A DNA stretch of 64,000 nucleotides from Bolinopsis microptera (GCF_026151205.1 NC_087081.1:2237246-2301245), one strand, 5' to 3'; numbered from the stretch's first letter, positions 1-12,585 are shown. Numbers and translations are program-made. Notes: generated by a model from the sequence alone, not told the origin.

Positions 1-649
1 TGTGGGAGGGAGGGAAAGAGCCCTCTATTTATATTGAATTTTAGTGTACCTCAGTACGACGTTATCATAGCTTAACTCTATAGGGTGTGTTAAGTTTGAT
101 CTGTGACGAAATTATCATGGGCTAACACGCTATTCCGCATGAAATAATGTGCTATACAGCAAGGAATATGCTCACGTGATTACTATAGTAGGCACTGAGT
201 GGATGCTTCTGATGATCTAATATCAACTATCAAAGTTACCCATCCGGGTTCAACATGAAATAACGACTCATATACATTCGAAGGGTGGATTCCTCTACTT
301 GCTTCATATGTATAATTCCATACAATAAGAACTTTGAAAGCTATTAGCTTCAATGGGTAATATTTATCTTACAAACACATGTACCATGCTCTGAACGATT
401 CTTGAACACCCAAATAAATTATTCGTTATATTATAAACCTGGGGAACTGTACAAAATTTAGCACTCAACGTACTCAACGTACTCAAATTACCCACAGCAC
501 TTGCGGAACGGCGACCGCTACTGGTTTAATTAAGTGACGAGAACTTTACTTATATCATACCAAACAAGTGACGAGGACTTTACTTATATTATATCTACTG
601 AGGGTACAAGAGATTGAAATTAAATTATCTCAAATTAAGTATCATCAAA
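1..649. other. No gene recognised
   Basis: AT-rich sequence downstream (in gene sense) of the minus-strand TSP1 gene, so it may hold that gene's 3' UTR. A short direct repeat (about 30 bp, ending in ACTTTACTTATAT) occurs twice near 533-592. I see no exon, RNA gene or mobile element. Confidence 0.4.
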
Positions 650-1416
650 CTAACCGTTGCATCCTCTCCAGCATTGTCCACTGTAACAAGAATATGAACA
701 GGCAGTTTTCTTGTCGCACTGGTAACCTTCACCCCACCCACATATTGCTGGGGTACAAGTTTTGTTAAAGGTGTTAATTGTTAAACTATAATAGTGGGCA
801 TTCAAATTAATGCTTGTATATTTAGTGCACATCATGCGTATATTCAGTGCGAATATTTTGTGCATATTTAATTTTTAACAATTCAAATTTAAGAAATGCC
901 ACTTATAAGTTATAAAGTTTAGTTTATGGTTTAGTACCAGGGCATTCAGCAATCATGCATTCCTTCGATTCAACTGCTTCACCACCACAATCTTTTCCAC
1001 CGCTGGCTGGAGGTGGGTTATTGCAGGTTTTGGACCGGGTCTGTGTCCCTTTTCCACAACCTGCTGAGCAAGCACCCCAGTCGTTGTAGTCACTCCACCC
1101 TCCATCAACTGAAAGTATGGTTTTAATTTAGTCAACAGAAAAATAATCACTCAACTCCCTACTTCATACTCCCTAATTAATTCAGTTTAACTTCAATTAT
1201 TAAAGTCGATTTATTATGTAAAACTTAAAGCCTGTGGGAGAAATATAAAATTTTATCATACTTCCTACGGCACATTTTTCTTCAAAAGCTTTCTTTGTGT
1301 TTTCCAACTTTTTTTATCATAGTCGTTATCTTTTTGTTCATATTTTTACATTTTCCCGTATAATTTTCTGCACTTGTCAGACCAAGAGTGAGGATAACCA
1401 GAAGAGTCACTAACAT
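650..1416 (-). CDS. Small secreted thrombospondin type 1 / cysteine-rich protein
   Basis: Three-exon model of 111 residues: 1416-1350 (start codon and signal peptide), 1108-938 and 747-650 (stop TAG). Both introns are phase 1, as is usual for extracellular modules. Residues 1-16 form a signal peptide (MLVTLLVILTLGLTSA). Residues about 26-79 form a TSP1 repeat with the WSDYNDWGACSAGCGKGTQTR core and six cysteines. Residues 82-109 form a second six-cysteine module (spacing C-x7-C-x5-C-x3-C-x4-C-x3-C) that I do not recognise. The protein should be secreted; TSP1 repeats usually bind matrix or other extracellular proteins. Weak points: the first donor is GTAAAA, and the last exon could instead splice at the GTTAGT overlapping the stop, which would extend the protein. 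No homology search was run. Confidence 0.72.
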
Positions 1417-2607
1417 TGTCGCTAGCTTTATAATAAATCAGCGTATTAAACCTCCGATAATAGCAGAATGGTAAACCTTTCATTTTGGAATGGGATTTCG
1501 ATTTTAAGCTTAATATTTTTGACGCTATCTAGGGCAGATAGTGACTTAGACAATGCTTAGATTTGTGCTACCATATATGCATGATAAAAGAAAACGTATA
1601 TCATGACCGGATAACAATTAAAAACTATGATAAAATTTTTCAGAATCGAAATTCAAGTTCAAAATAAGCTTCAGAGATTAGAGAACGTAAAAAAAATATC
1701 ATCAACACGGAGGTCGCAGCTGATTCATTTTCCTGTACTTATATGCTTTTCGCTTGTCATCCTAACAGCCGATAACTGCACACACTTTGAGTAGGGCGTA
1801 GGCTGGGACCTGGCAGTCGTTCTGCCATACTTCATATCAACAAATGGGCTCATTCGTCTCGTGCCAAAATAGGAAAAATAAACAATTTCCCGGCAGAGTT
1901 TACTAGTGAACGCATGAGATCCAAATAATGGGCCACCTCATGAAACAACCTCCAAGTTTTCAATAACTCAAGCTCTGGCTGCTTCATGGCAACCCACAAA
2001 AATGCCACGACTATCTATTTTCCCGCATAGAGCTCAGTTTTTCACCGTCTTCTTTCTGATCCAAATAGGCACCTCATCAAACTATTGTTAACTCTTCCTG
2101 TTTGTCAGTTTTCTCAATTTATAGTCTTTCCAATAACTACCGTATAGCAACTTTGTTTTTTATAGTTGAACTAATGTTCTTATTGATGCCGTTAGACACA
2201 CAGAACAGTGTACCTGTCTTAATAATAGTCTGAATTTAAATTTGATCGGCTATGAAGTATGATCATTGATCAAGCGAGTCAGAGGATAAACATCTTGCGA
2301 TGGTGTTGGCAGATAAAACTGACGACGATGGTGCCAAGTTCCTAATAATACTGCATCATATTGTTTCTGGGGTGGAATCGAAATCCCAAAACACAGGATG
2401 AATAAAATTATAAGTGCAATTGCAAAGCGATATATAAGACTGTAGAGGTTGTAATTTACCGGCATCTAGAGGACTAGTCAGGTACTTATTTAGTTGTTGG
2501 GTTCAAAGTGAAACGCGTTAAATTAGGTTGACTTTTTTGGGAATCAAAGTCAGCAAAGGAATTTTAGTAGTACTGGAACTGAATTCAAATTGTTGCGTAT
2601 GTTACAG
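1417..2607. other. No gene recognised; short duplicated segment
   Basis: Upstream flank of the TSP1 gene. A minus-strand ORF at 2250-2465 (71 residues) has one hydrophobic stretch, but nothing else marks it as coding. About 30 bp at 2331-2360 recur with few changes at 2960-2991 in the same orientation, so a local duplication has occurred. No RNA gene or mobile element is seen. Confidence 0.4.
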
Positions 2608-2721
2608 ATCTGATGATAAAATTGGATCTATTTACAAACAGATCCACGGATTGCATGCGTCTGTTACAGATCTCCTAATAATTGGACGTATTTACAATCA
2701 GACCCACGGACGGCTATGTAG
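2608..2721 (+). CDS. Candidate upstream exon of the CC-rich membrane protein gene
   Basis: This stretch starts after an acceptor-like GTTACAG and ends before GTGAAA. It is open in a frame whose phase (2 to 2) joins the next exon at 3015. It contains two related halves (IGSIYKQIHG and IGRIYNQTHG) because about 57 bp including the acceptor is duplicated. An alternative donor (GTAGGT, a few bases earlier) gives another reading that also fits the next exon's phase, so the exact exon is unresolved. No signal-peptide exon was found further upstream. Confidence 0.3.
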
Positions 2722-3014
2722 GTGAAAGAAGAGTCATATGGTCATTTGATTCGTGGTTCTCGAATGTGATTGGTTGGCTGTGAAGAGTGAAGGTTGTTAC
2801 TTAAAAGGGTTGTCTGGATGAATTCGTTGGGGAGGTGCCGCTAGATGGTTTGAAGTCAATATGCTGGTTAATGTGGAATTAGTTTGGGTTGAGCTGGAGC
2901 CGTCCGGGAATAAATCATGAAATATAAGTTTTTAATAATTGATAAAGTTATATACTGTACAGTGCCAAGTTCCTAACAATACTGCATCTTATTATTCTAA
3001 ACTAAATTAACCAG

Positions 3015-4828
3015 GTGCTGTGATGAGGTCACGGAGGAATGTTGTACAGACAACTTGGGTATTAGGATGTGTTGTCCTAGAGGAGGTGATGGTAAATGAA
3101 TTATAATAATAAATTAAATTAGATTATAATAATTAATTAAATTAGATTATTATAATTAATTAAATTAGATTATAATAATTAATCAAATTAGTTATAATAA
3201 TTAATTAAATTAGATTATTATAATTAATTAAATTAGATTATAATAATTAATCAAATTAAATTATAATAATTAATCAAATTAGATTAAAATAATTAATTTA
3301 GTTTTGATGCCTAATTTGGTTATAGTATTACTATCATATTAAGACGCAATGAAACTACCGGGCTACGATGTATGGGGACTTGCCACCCCATGGCAACATT
3401 AAAATACATCGACTCTGTTACATTGTTTTCTGTTAATATAAAACTACGTTACAAACTGAACTGAGATATATTTGAATTTTGAGTGGCGTTGTTACAACCG
3501 GGGATACGAATTCAAAATTCGTCTTTCCTACAGGCACGGGTGCAACGAGTGTTAATGATATGGTGTACATCTTGGCGATAATTCTGTTGGCGATAATTCT
3601 GGCGATAATTGCTTTCTGTGCTCATATCAGACACAACGCTAGTATCCAAAATAGGGTGTGTTCACTGTGTATGATAATGAATCAAAAATTATTTCCGTAT
3701 CAAATCTTCAAAGTATATTTTATTATTTAAAGGTTTTACAAAAAAAACGTGTAAAAGCATCGGTGTTTTATTTCCCCAATTTGATCAGGGACTCAATACG
3801 GGGCGAGAAAATGGACTGACAATGTTTGGTTTATCGAGGAATATAAGTAATGATCACCCTAACGATTTCGATGACTTAGATCAGCTGCCACCCTACAAAG
3901 AACAAACCCCGCCTCCCAAGTTAGAATTTTATCACGAAATAAACATAAACTCTGATCACTAATTTTATAGATTAAAATTAAAATGCATTCATATCCATTT
4001 ATGATATGTTGTGATGTAAGTTGTAACCTTAACATTCACAATCATTAATATAATCTCGGACAGCGAGCCTACATTACCATACTTATAGTTAAAACCTACA
4101 GGTATGAGGACATTTTAGCACAGGTTCGAGAGATAGAGAGAGTTTATCATGGTGCCGTGCCTTCCTCAAACTCTCCCTCCTCATCAAGAGACCACAACAA
4201 CCAAACACCTCCCAACATACCACATGATCTCGTTACCTCACGTGATTACGCTACGTCACATGATCTCGTTACCTCACGTGATCACGCTACGTCACGTGAT
4301 CACGCTACGTCACGTGATCACGCTACGTCACGTGATAACGCTACGTCACGTGATAACGCTACGTCACGTGATAACGCTACGTCACGTGATCACGCTACGT
4401 CACGTGATAACGCTACGTCACGTGATCACGCTACGTCACGTGATAACGCTACGTCACGTGATCACGCTACGTCACGTGATCCAACAAACGGTGTTATATC
4501 AGAATCAGTGACTGATTCCTCAACATATGACGCTTTAATGGAAGTAAGATTGGGGGCTACAAGTTCCGGTGTTATACCAGCTGAAGATACACGCTATCAA
4601 ATAGAAAACTCAAATTCTGCACGATCGAGACGCTCATCAGGCGTATCCGATACGAATCAGAGCTTTTTATCTAACGTCTCCTCAGTTTCAAGTGGAGTTA
4701 TAACGACACTACGGGGTGTCATGGAGACCCAACGTGAGACTCCGGGGCCACGTGATCATAACCAGGAAGACATGTATACTGAAGAAAATATATACGAGGA
4801 TCCCGAGATATATGCCCGTCAAGTATGA
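3015..4828 (+). CDS. Single-pass membrane protein, six-cysteine ectodomain and PPxY tail (partial)
   Basis: Four exons joined by phase: 3015-3085, 3534-3655, 3789-3919, 4102-4828 (stop TGA). Together they encode 349 residues; the 5' end is missing. The first exon has three CC pairs (CCDEVTEECCTDNLGIRMCC). The second has a transmembrane helix (VYILAIILLAIILAIIAF). The third starts the cytoplasmic tail with the PPxY motif LPPYKEQ, and the junction to the fourth creates PPPKYED. The tail ends with tyrosine motifs (EENIYEDPEIYA). Six cysteines in pairs, one helix and a PPxY tail match the layout of the Shisa/WBP1/VOPP1/CYYR1 (STMC6) superfamily, whose members bind WW-domain proteins and act in trafficking; that assignment is inference from architecture. 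Part of the tail is encoded by the 18-bp repeat described separately. Confidence 0.65.
3095..3300. repeat. AT-rich minisatellite in an intron
   Basis: About nine imperfect copies of a 20-25 bp unit built on TTATAATAATTAATTAAATTAG. It lies in the intron between the cysteine-rich exon and the transmembrane exon of the membrane protein gene. Confidence 0.8.
4222..4480 (+). repeat. 18-bp coding minisatellite with an E-box in each unit
   Basis: About 14 tandem 18-bp units (TCACGTGATCACGCTACG) inside the last exon of the membrane protein gene. The first units are more divergent and the later ones differ only by C/A at one site. The unit length is a multiple of three, so the frame is kept and the protein reads (S-R-D-H/N-A-T) repeatedly. 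Each unit carries the palindrome CACGTG, the core E-box bound by bHLH factors. Confidence 0.9.
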
Positions 4829-7800
4829 TTGATATTGTAATATATTGATATAATTAGTTGATTGAGATTAAATTATGTTATGCCTTTAATGTTATAGCTA
4901 TAGCATACCTAGGGCAGAAGACACCGTGCCTGTAGGATAGCAGTCATTTTTGGCAATGTGGCATTTGATGTTATGCCAATAAGTACAGGGTAGTTTAATA
5001 TGCTGCACTTGTAGATTTGGTGCCTGAAAGTCCCACTACTCCATTAGAAACAGTGCTCTTATTTGTCTGTAATTAGTACGTGGTGTATTTAAATCAACCC
5101 CTTTGCTCAGTTACTCGAGTAGTTTTACTGTAAATGTCAATTAATCGTAAATACGTACGTGGTTAAATTTAATATTCGGGCAAAATTGCCCCAGACAACT
5201 TATATTTTTATATAAAGACTGTTATTTAGTCTAGTTAGTAGTTATATGCAACCACGGAACATGCACTAAATTAACACCTCGGTCATTCTGTAAAAGCAAA
5301 AAGTGTAGCTTCACTCATGACGATCATGACGCATTTCCAAAAGCCAGTTTGGCTCTGTAATAAGGATAACTAGCTAACCGGGATAACGGGATATTATGAA
5401 TATTGTGCGTTGTATTGTATTGCTTGCGGAGTTGTGCTATACTCATGATCTCAAAGTATTAGTTATAGTATTGCTTGCGGAGTGTTAGTGTTGCTGTAGT
5501 GCACTGGATAGCGGTTCATCCCACGCCGCGTCTAGTTGACCGATCCAGCTTTGTTTATATCGTAGTTTATACCGTAGTGTGTCAGTATTATGGATAATTT
5601 GCTTATATTATAAAGTCTCGTTGTAATATGTGACATAGTAACCAGTAGGTCTAAATCTTAAAGTTAATACGATTAGAGTAAGCTGAGATTTCTCGGTTTT
5701 TTTAAAATCTAGATATTTATTCATGGCAGTTATACTTAGACACTCTGGAATTAGAGTCAATAAGTCTAGTTCAACGTCTACAATTATCGTCTCGATCCTA
5801 TATACTTATAGTTGTAGATTATAATGTACTATACGTATTTGTAGCTGAGGAAAAAGCGTACGTGCGCGACCGGGAGGCCACAGGTATATAATGAGTATGA
5901 CTGCAATTTCAGACGTTGTCAAAATTTATCGGCCATTTCGGGATTTTGCTCTATTTTTTGCAATTATTTTTTCATATCAACAACAGTTTTGTTTGTTCCT
6001 AATTTTACCAATAATGCCAATAACCACGAAATAAATTAGTGCCGCAAATAACTTAAATCTTGGCTTTGTGCCATGCATTTTAGTGACTAAAAGAATTACA
6101 CAATTACAATCTGCATCACCATCACAATTCCATATATCAATAAGTTGATTGATCACTTGACATCTTAATTTTTGAGATAATCAATGAAAAGAGCAAAATG
6201 AATTTACTTTAATTAAATGGGAAACTTGTCAGCAAGAACAGGATACACCAAGGCTATAAAAAACTTTTGAATCGGTATTTAACCGGCCGTTGCATCGTTA
6301 ATTTTAGCTCAAGTATTAGTGCTGCTTATTTTCTTGCGCTAATTTATCGTCACTTCATTTACCACTTTTCCAGTATGTACGAGAATTCATTTGTTCATCG
6401 GCATCGCTTTTGTCGGTTTTTTTGGTTCTATCATTGCCTGTTCTTGGTCTCGTACATTATCTCTACTTTGCAATATATTTTTGTAAAACTTGTAACACCT
6501 TAAAAACGTGTAAACTTGTAAAACTTTAAAAATGTGACTTCCTCAAGCTTTTCCAGGATACAGGCTATAAATCGATTACTAATTTTGCCTATAAAAATTG
6601 TACTACTTTCTCTCTTGACTGGCTGCATGTGCAATGCAGCTACTGCACACCTTTCAGTCGGGTAATGAAACAAATTAAATATATGCACAATTTCTCGTCT
6701 TCCAATCCACTTTATTTGGTGTTTTGCCGGCTAAGTATGTCACTGTCTACTCTTGACAACATTTTCACGGTAGTGTCAAAATTGTAGCCAGAAATGATAT
6801 TTGTGGTTTGGAAATGCACGCCTTGGCCGGCTTATTTGCTTTATGGTTATTGGTTCGGTTGCAAAGCTTAACATTACCGTCAGATTGACTGACTCTTTAA
6901 CAATTTCATCGCTTCCAACCTAATTCACACTTTCATGGGTGTTTCCAGCTCAATTATATATGGACACAGTAAACAGTTGGATTAACAGTTGGATTATAAC
7001 AGTCTGCCATGTATTATATGCAACATTTACAGTTTAATAATAATAATATGACGAAATTGTACACACAACTCACCCGCACGCCTATTAAACCAGTCAGTCT
7101 ATTTATATATTTTAACTACTTTAACTTATAGCCATTATGTATATCTTACAGATTATATTGGAACCCGTTCTTTCAATTTGTCGTAGTTCGTCCTTGACCT
7201 TTGCCAGTAGTACTAGTAGTCATGCCAACATCGACCACACTAGGGCCGGCAAAATCAGGGGCGAAATTCAATATAATTGGTTGTTTGGTTACTGAACGGC
7301 GCCAGCCTCTTCCCCCGTTTAATCTTCCATCGTCTTTGTTGTTTAGCAACAAAGCCGTCCTCCGCTAACTGTGTTTGCCGTTTGGACGATCATAATTCTA
7401 ATTCTAATGACAAAAGTGTCTTTACCGTGCCTTAATCGTGCCTTAAGTAACGCTTAGAAGTGTGCCAACCTTGCGTTAACCTTACGTTAATTGTTCATCG
7501 ACAGATTATCAATTCTTCAACATAACCTAGTTAGTAGTTAACCTAAACCAAGGGGTTAAAATGTTGAGGGGGACATTCCCGTCCCAGTACTGTTCCTAAA
7601 TGATTTCTTTTATTGTTGTGTTAAGAAAACCTTAGGTGCTTTCGGTTTAGATTCAGGTCAACTTTAAACCATTGTTTGTTTTGCTGACTGTTACTGTTAG
7701 CATCACAAATCTGCACAATATGATGAACTGCAGGTCAGGATAATTATATAGGTTCATTACATTAAATCGTTCTAACCCCGACTTAATAAGCCATGCTCAC

Positions 7801-8083
7801 CATACCACACGTACCATGATGTTAAATTCAAGAAAACAACCGTTTAGCTCATAGTTATACCATACTATTGCTTCACACCAGGGCATATATTAGACTGAGA
7901 CATTCATGACTGTACACACATTATAATAGAACTATAGGAGCCAAAACTAACCGGACGTAGTGGCATCTCTAATGTCAGTGATAATTTGCAAAGTGAGCGC
8001 CCATTTTCTAACCCCAGTACAAGTCACAATGTAATAACCCAGTGCGGGTTTCATGGGAGAGTAGGCATGGTTCCTTATAACAT
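4829..8083. other. No gene recognised
   Basis: About 3.2 kb without a convincing exon, RNA gene or transposon. ORFs here are short and without recognisable domains. The left end may include the 3' UTR of the membrane protein gene. The right end runs into the 61-bp satellite. Confidence 0.45.
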
Positions 8084-9211
8084 AGCTCTCACTGGGAAAC
8101 CACCAGCCAGTATTTCTAGAGTAGTTATATAAAGTTATAATATCAGCTCTCACTGGGAAACCACCAGCCAGTATTTCTAGAGTAGTTATATAAAGTTATA
8201 TTATCAGCTCTCACTGTGAAACCACCAGCCAGTATTTCTAGAGTAGTTATATAAAGTTATATTATCAGCTCTCACTGTGAAACCACCAGCCAGTATTTCT
8301 AGAGTAGTTATATAAAGTTATATTATCAGCTCTCACTGGGAAACCACCAGCCAGTATTTCTAGAGTAGTTATATAAAGTTATATTATCAGCTCTCACTGG
8401 GAAACCACCAGCCAGTATTTCTAGAGTAGTTATATAAAGTTATATTATCAGCTCTCACTGGGAAACCACCAGCCAGTATTTCTAGAGTAGTTATATAAAG
8501 TTATATTATCAGCTCTCACTGTGAAACCACCAGCCAGTATTTCTAGAGTAGTTATATAAAGTTATATTATCAGCTCTCACTGTGAAACCACCAGCCAGTA
8601 TTTCTAGAGTAGTTATATAAAGTTATATTATCAGCTCTCACTGTGAAACCACCAGCCAGTATTTCTAGAGTAGTTATATAAAGTTATATTATCAGCTCTC
8701 ACTGGGAAACCACCAGCCAGTATTTCTAGAGTAGTTATATAAAGTTATATTATCAGCTCTCACTGGGAAACCACCAGCCAGTATTTCTAGAGTAGTTATA
8801 TAAAGTTATATTATCAGCTCTCACTGGGAAACCACCAGCCAGTATTTCTAGAGTAGTTATATAAAGTTATATTATCAGCTCTCACTGTGAAACCACCAGC
8901 CAGTATTTCTAGAGTAGTTATATAAAGTTATATTATCAGCTCTCACTGGGAAACCACCAGCCAGTATTTCTAGAGTAGTTATATAAAGTTATATTATCAG
9001 CTCTCACTGGGAAACCACCAGCCAGTATTTCTAGAGTAGTTATATAAAGTTATATTATCAGCTCTCACTGGGAAACCACCAGCCAGTATTTCTAGAGTAG
9101 TTATATAAAGTTATATTATCAGCTCTCACTGGGAAACCACCAGCCAGTATTTCTAGAGTAGTTATATAAAGTTATATTATCAGCTCTCACTGGGAAACCA
9201 CCAGCCAGTAT
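8084..9211. repeat. 61-bp satellite, about 18.5 units
   Basis: Tandem 61-bp units beginning AGCTCTCACTGGGAAACCAC and including TCTAGAGTAGTTATATAAAG. Units are nearly identical. The main variant is G or T in CACTGGGAA/CACTGTGAA, which occurs in short runs of like units, suggesting that blocks of units were duplicated together. The unit length is not a multiple of three and no ORF spans the array. Confidence 0.95.
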
Positions 9212-9384
9212 AATTCTTCGTGTGGGATGCTTATTGCTTGTTTATAGTTTTGTACGCAGAATAACTGGATTGCTGGTGTTACCTCGACTTTATTTACTTC
9301 TAGTGCAATGATTAGTGCTGCTGTTAATGGTGCTGGCAGGCCTAGTGCTTCTAGGACTGCCGGGATTGATTTCTTCAACAACCT

Positions 9385-11254
9385 AGGGAGACACGGTAAG
9401 TCTAATATTAGCGTCATTATTTCACGTCTCTTAGGGAGACACGGTAAGTCTAATATTAGCGTCATTATTTCACGTCTCTTAGGGAGACACGGTAAGTCTA
9501 ATATTAGCGTCATTATTTCACGTCTCTTAGGGAGACACGGTAAGTCTAATATTAGCGTCATTATTTCACGTCTCTTAGGGAGACACGGTAAGTCTAATAT
9601 TAGCGTCATTATTTCACGTCTCTTAGGGAGACACGGTAAGTCTAATATTAGCGTCATTATTTCACGTCTCTTAGGGAGACACGGTAAGTCTAATATTAGC
9701 GTCATTATTTCACGTCTCTTAGGGAGACACGGTAAGTCTAATATTAGCGTCATTATTTCACGTCTCTTAGGGAGACACGGTAAGTCTAATATTAGCGTCA
9801 TTATTTCACGTCTCTTAGGGAGACACGGTAAGTCTAATATTAGCGTCATTATTTCACGTCTCTTAGGGAGACACGGTAAGTCTAATATTAGCGTCATTAT
9901 TTCACGTCTCTTAGGGAGACACGGTAAGTCTAATATTAGCGTCATTATTTCACGTCTCTTAGGGAGACACGGTAAGTCTAATATTAGCGTCATTATTTCA
10001 CGTCTCTTAGGGAGACACGGTAAGTCTAATATTAGCGTCATTATTTCACGTCTCTTAGGGAGACACGGTAAGTCTAATATTAGCGTCATTATTTCACGTC
10101 TCTTAGGGAGACACGGTAAGTCTAATATTAGCGTCATTATTTCACGTCTCTTAGGGAGACACGGTAAGTCTAATATTAGCGTCATTATTTCACGTCTCTT
10201 AGGGAGACACGGTAAGTCTAATATTAGCGTCATTATTTCACGTCTCTTAGGGAGACACGGTAAGTCTAATATTAGCGTCATTATTTCACGTCTCTTAGGG
10301 AGACACGGTAAGTCTAATATTAGCGTCATTATTTCACGTCTCTTAGGGAGACACGGTAAGTCTAATATTAGCGTCATTATTTCACGTCTCTTAGGGAGAC
10401 ACGGTAAGTCTAATATTAGCGTCATTATTTCACGTCTCTTAGGGAGACACGGTAAGTCTAATATTAGCGTCATTATTTCACGTCTCTTAGGGAGACACGG
10501 TAAGTCTAATATTAGCGTCATTATTTCACGTCTCTTAGGGAGACACGGTAAGTCTAATATTAGCGTCATTATTTCACGTCTCTTAGGGAGACACGGTAAG
10601 TCTAATATTAGCGTCATTATTTCACGTCTCTTAGGGAGACACGGTAAGTCTAATATTAGCGTCATTATTTCACGTCTCTTAGGGAGACACGGTAAGTCTA
10701 ATATTAGCGTCATTATTTCACGTCTCTTAGGGAGACACGGTAAGTCTAATATTAGCGTCATTATTTCACGTCTCTTAGGGAGACACGGTAAGTCTAATAT
10801 TAGCGTCATTATTTCACGTCTCTTAGGGAGACACGGTAAGTCTAATATTAGCGTCATTATTTCACGTCTCTTAGGGAGACACGGTAAGTCTAATATTAGC
10901 GTCATTATTTCACGTCTCTTAGGGAGACACGGTAAGTCTAATATTAGCGTCATTATTTCACGTCTCTTAGGGAGACACGGTAAGTCTAATATTAGCGTCA
11001 TTATTTCACGTCTCTTAGGGAGACACGGTAAGTCTAATATTAGCGTCATTATTTCACGTCTCTTAGGGAGACACGGTAAGTCTAATATTAGCGTCATTAT
11101 TTCACGTCTCTTAGGGAGACACGGTAAGTCTAATATTAGCGTCATTATTTCACGTCTCTTAGGGAGACACGGTAAGTCTAATATTAGCGTCATTATTTCA
11201 CGTCTCTTAGGGAGACACGGTAAGTCTAATATTAGCATCATTATTTCACGTCTC
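9385..11254. repeat. 48-bp satellite, 39 units
   Basis: Thirty-nine tandem 48-bp units (AGGGAGACACGGTAAGTCTA, then ATATTAGCGTCATTATTTCA, then CGTCTCTT). All look identical except the last, which has GCATC for GCGTC and lacks the final TT. Because 48 is divisible by three, both strands carry ORFs of nearly 700 codons through the array; these are consequences of periodicity and I do not call them genes. Each unit has a consensus-like splice donor (CGGTAAGT), and each junction has a GTCTC/GAGAC hairpin. About 170 bp of unique sequence separates it from the 61-bp array. Confidence 0.95.
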
Positions 11255-12236
11255 GAATTTCTATCATTTAAGTTTTGCTTTGATTTTTTATGGCTTCGAA
11301 TATTTTGGCACTGCTTTTCACAGCTAGACTGCTTTGCATGTCAGTTTATCGCTTGGTTTTTTGTTGTTGCTTTGTCGCTGTTATCTAAGTTTTAATTCCT
11401 ACATAACTCGGCTCAATTTCAATTCTCACAATAAAGACTTAATTTTGCATTTATAGTGCCTCTTAATTTTATTCTGAGTGTGCTTCATAATTACTTTAAT
11501 CTAATTGCTTTTATAGCACTCTTCTGATCTGCAAGTCCTGTAAATGTAACGCAGTTCTAGATTATATCTATAGCTTCTTTTTTCTGACAACTTTCGAAAT
11601 CCCATTTTTAAAATGGACAGTGTTATCGATTTCTTAATGAAAACAATAGATTCGTTAACGCAAAGTGAATAAACAAATAAAGATTCGTTACCAGCCGAAA
11701 GTACAAGTTCTGATATGCGTGCGATGGTATTATAATCACCTCATTCAAGTTGAGAGATGTGAGATTATGTGAGAAAGAACGAATGAGACCAAGAAGACAC
11801 AAACTTCCCTTTTATCATGTATGCAGTGTATGGTGAGCGATTTGAAAATATTTTGAATCTGATAAATCTCCGATTGATATGCAGTCTCCTCAATAATCAT
11901 AGCCATACTTACAGTTAAATAATTCAACTATAAAAAATCAGTTATTGGCAAAGAATGTTTGGCGTTGTTGACTAACAATAGCTATAATTAGAGATTTACA
12001 ATCTAAGTTTCGTCATTGACTCATCGGTAAATAGAACGTATTGTGATGTAAAAGTTGATATCAACATCAATATTCGTGCCATCGATACTTACAATTAATC
12101 AATGCATTCTATTTCATTGTTCTAGACATATCCTATATTTTTGATCTATATGATAACGATACAAATATATAATAGAATTATAATGCCCTAACAATATATT
12201 ATAATAATCCGCCAGCGCATGCCTTGATTTCAAGTC
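11255..12236. other. No gene recognised
   Basis: AT-rich sequence between the satellite block and the presumed 5' end of the SLC6 gene. No exon, RNA gene or element is seen. It may hold the SLC6 promoter. Confidence 0.4.
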
Positions 12237-12585
12237 ATGATCTTTCGATATTGTTGGTTGAAGAAATTAAATTCTTCCGACTTTTATTTATATGACAATA
12301 ACCGGCTGTTAGTATTTAGTTGGTTGGTTGGTGAGTTGTCCGATAACTATAAGTTGTTGCGAACGTGTGATCACCTGAACATGCAGTCCATAGTATTACA
12401 TGATACACCGGCCAGACCCCTGAGTATGAGTGAAATAAAGCAGCATTCTCATAATAGTAAATTTGGTCCTGGACATCGTCCATCGAAACGAATAGATCTG
12501 AGCCATAACCAAAAGTTTAATATGGTACAAAATCACAAGCGAGATCTTCGTGTTGAGTATCTTTTGCAGATGAGCGGTTCTAACG
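12237..12585 (+). CDS. Candidate 5' exon of the SLC6 gene
   Basis: An ORF open from 12237, with in-frame ATGs at 12237 and 12381, ends at a strong donor (ACG|GTAAGT) after SNG. The predicted peptide is basic and hydrophilic, as expected for a cytoplasmic N-terminus. It lies about 500 bp before the first firm SLC6 exon. The problem is phase: this donor is phase 1 while the next firm exon starts at phase 0, so a small exon would have to lie between, or this exon belongs to something else. Confidence 0.35.

Noticed and set aside
9385-11254. CRISPR-like or telomere-like array (each junction contains TTAGGG)
   Set aside because: There are no variable spacers, the context is eukaryotic, and TTAGGG occurs once per 48 bp only as part of the unit, not as a TTAGGG tract.
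9187-11395. ORFs of 684 and 695 codons on both strands through the 48-bp array
   Set aside because: The unit length is a multiple of three and the units are identical, so any stop-free frame stays open. No domain, codon bias or start context supports translation.
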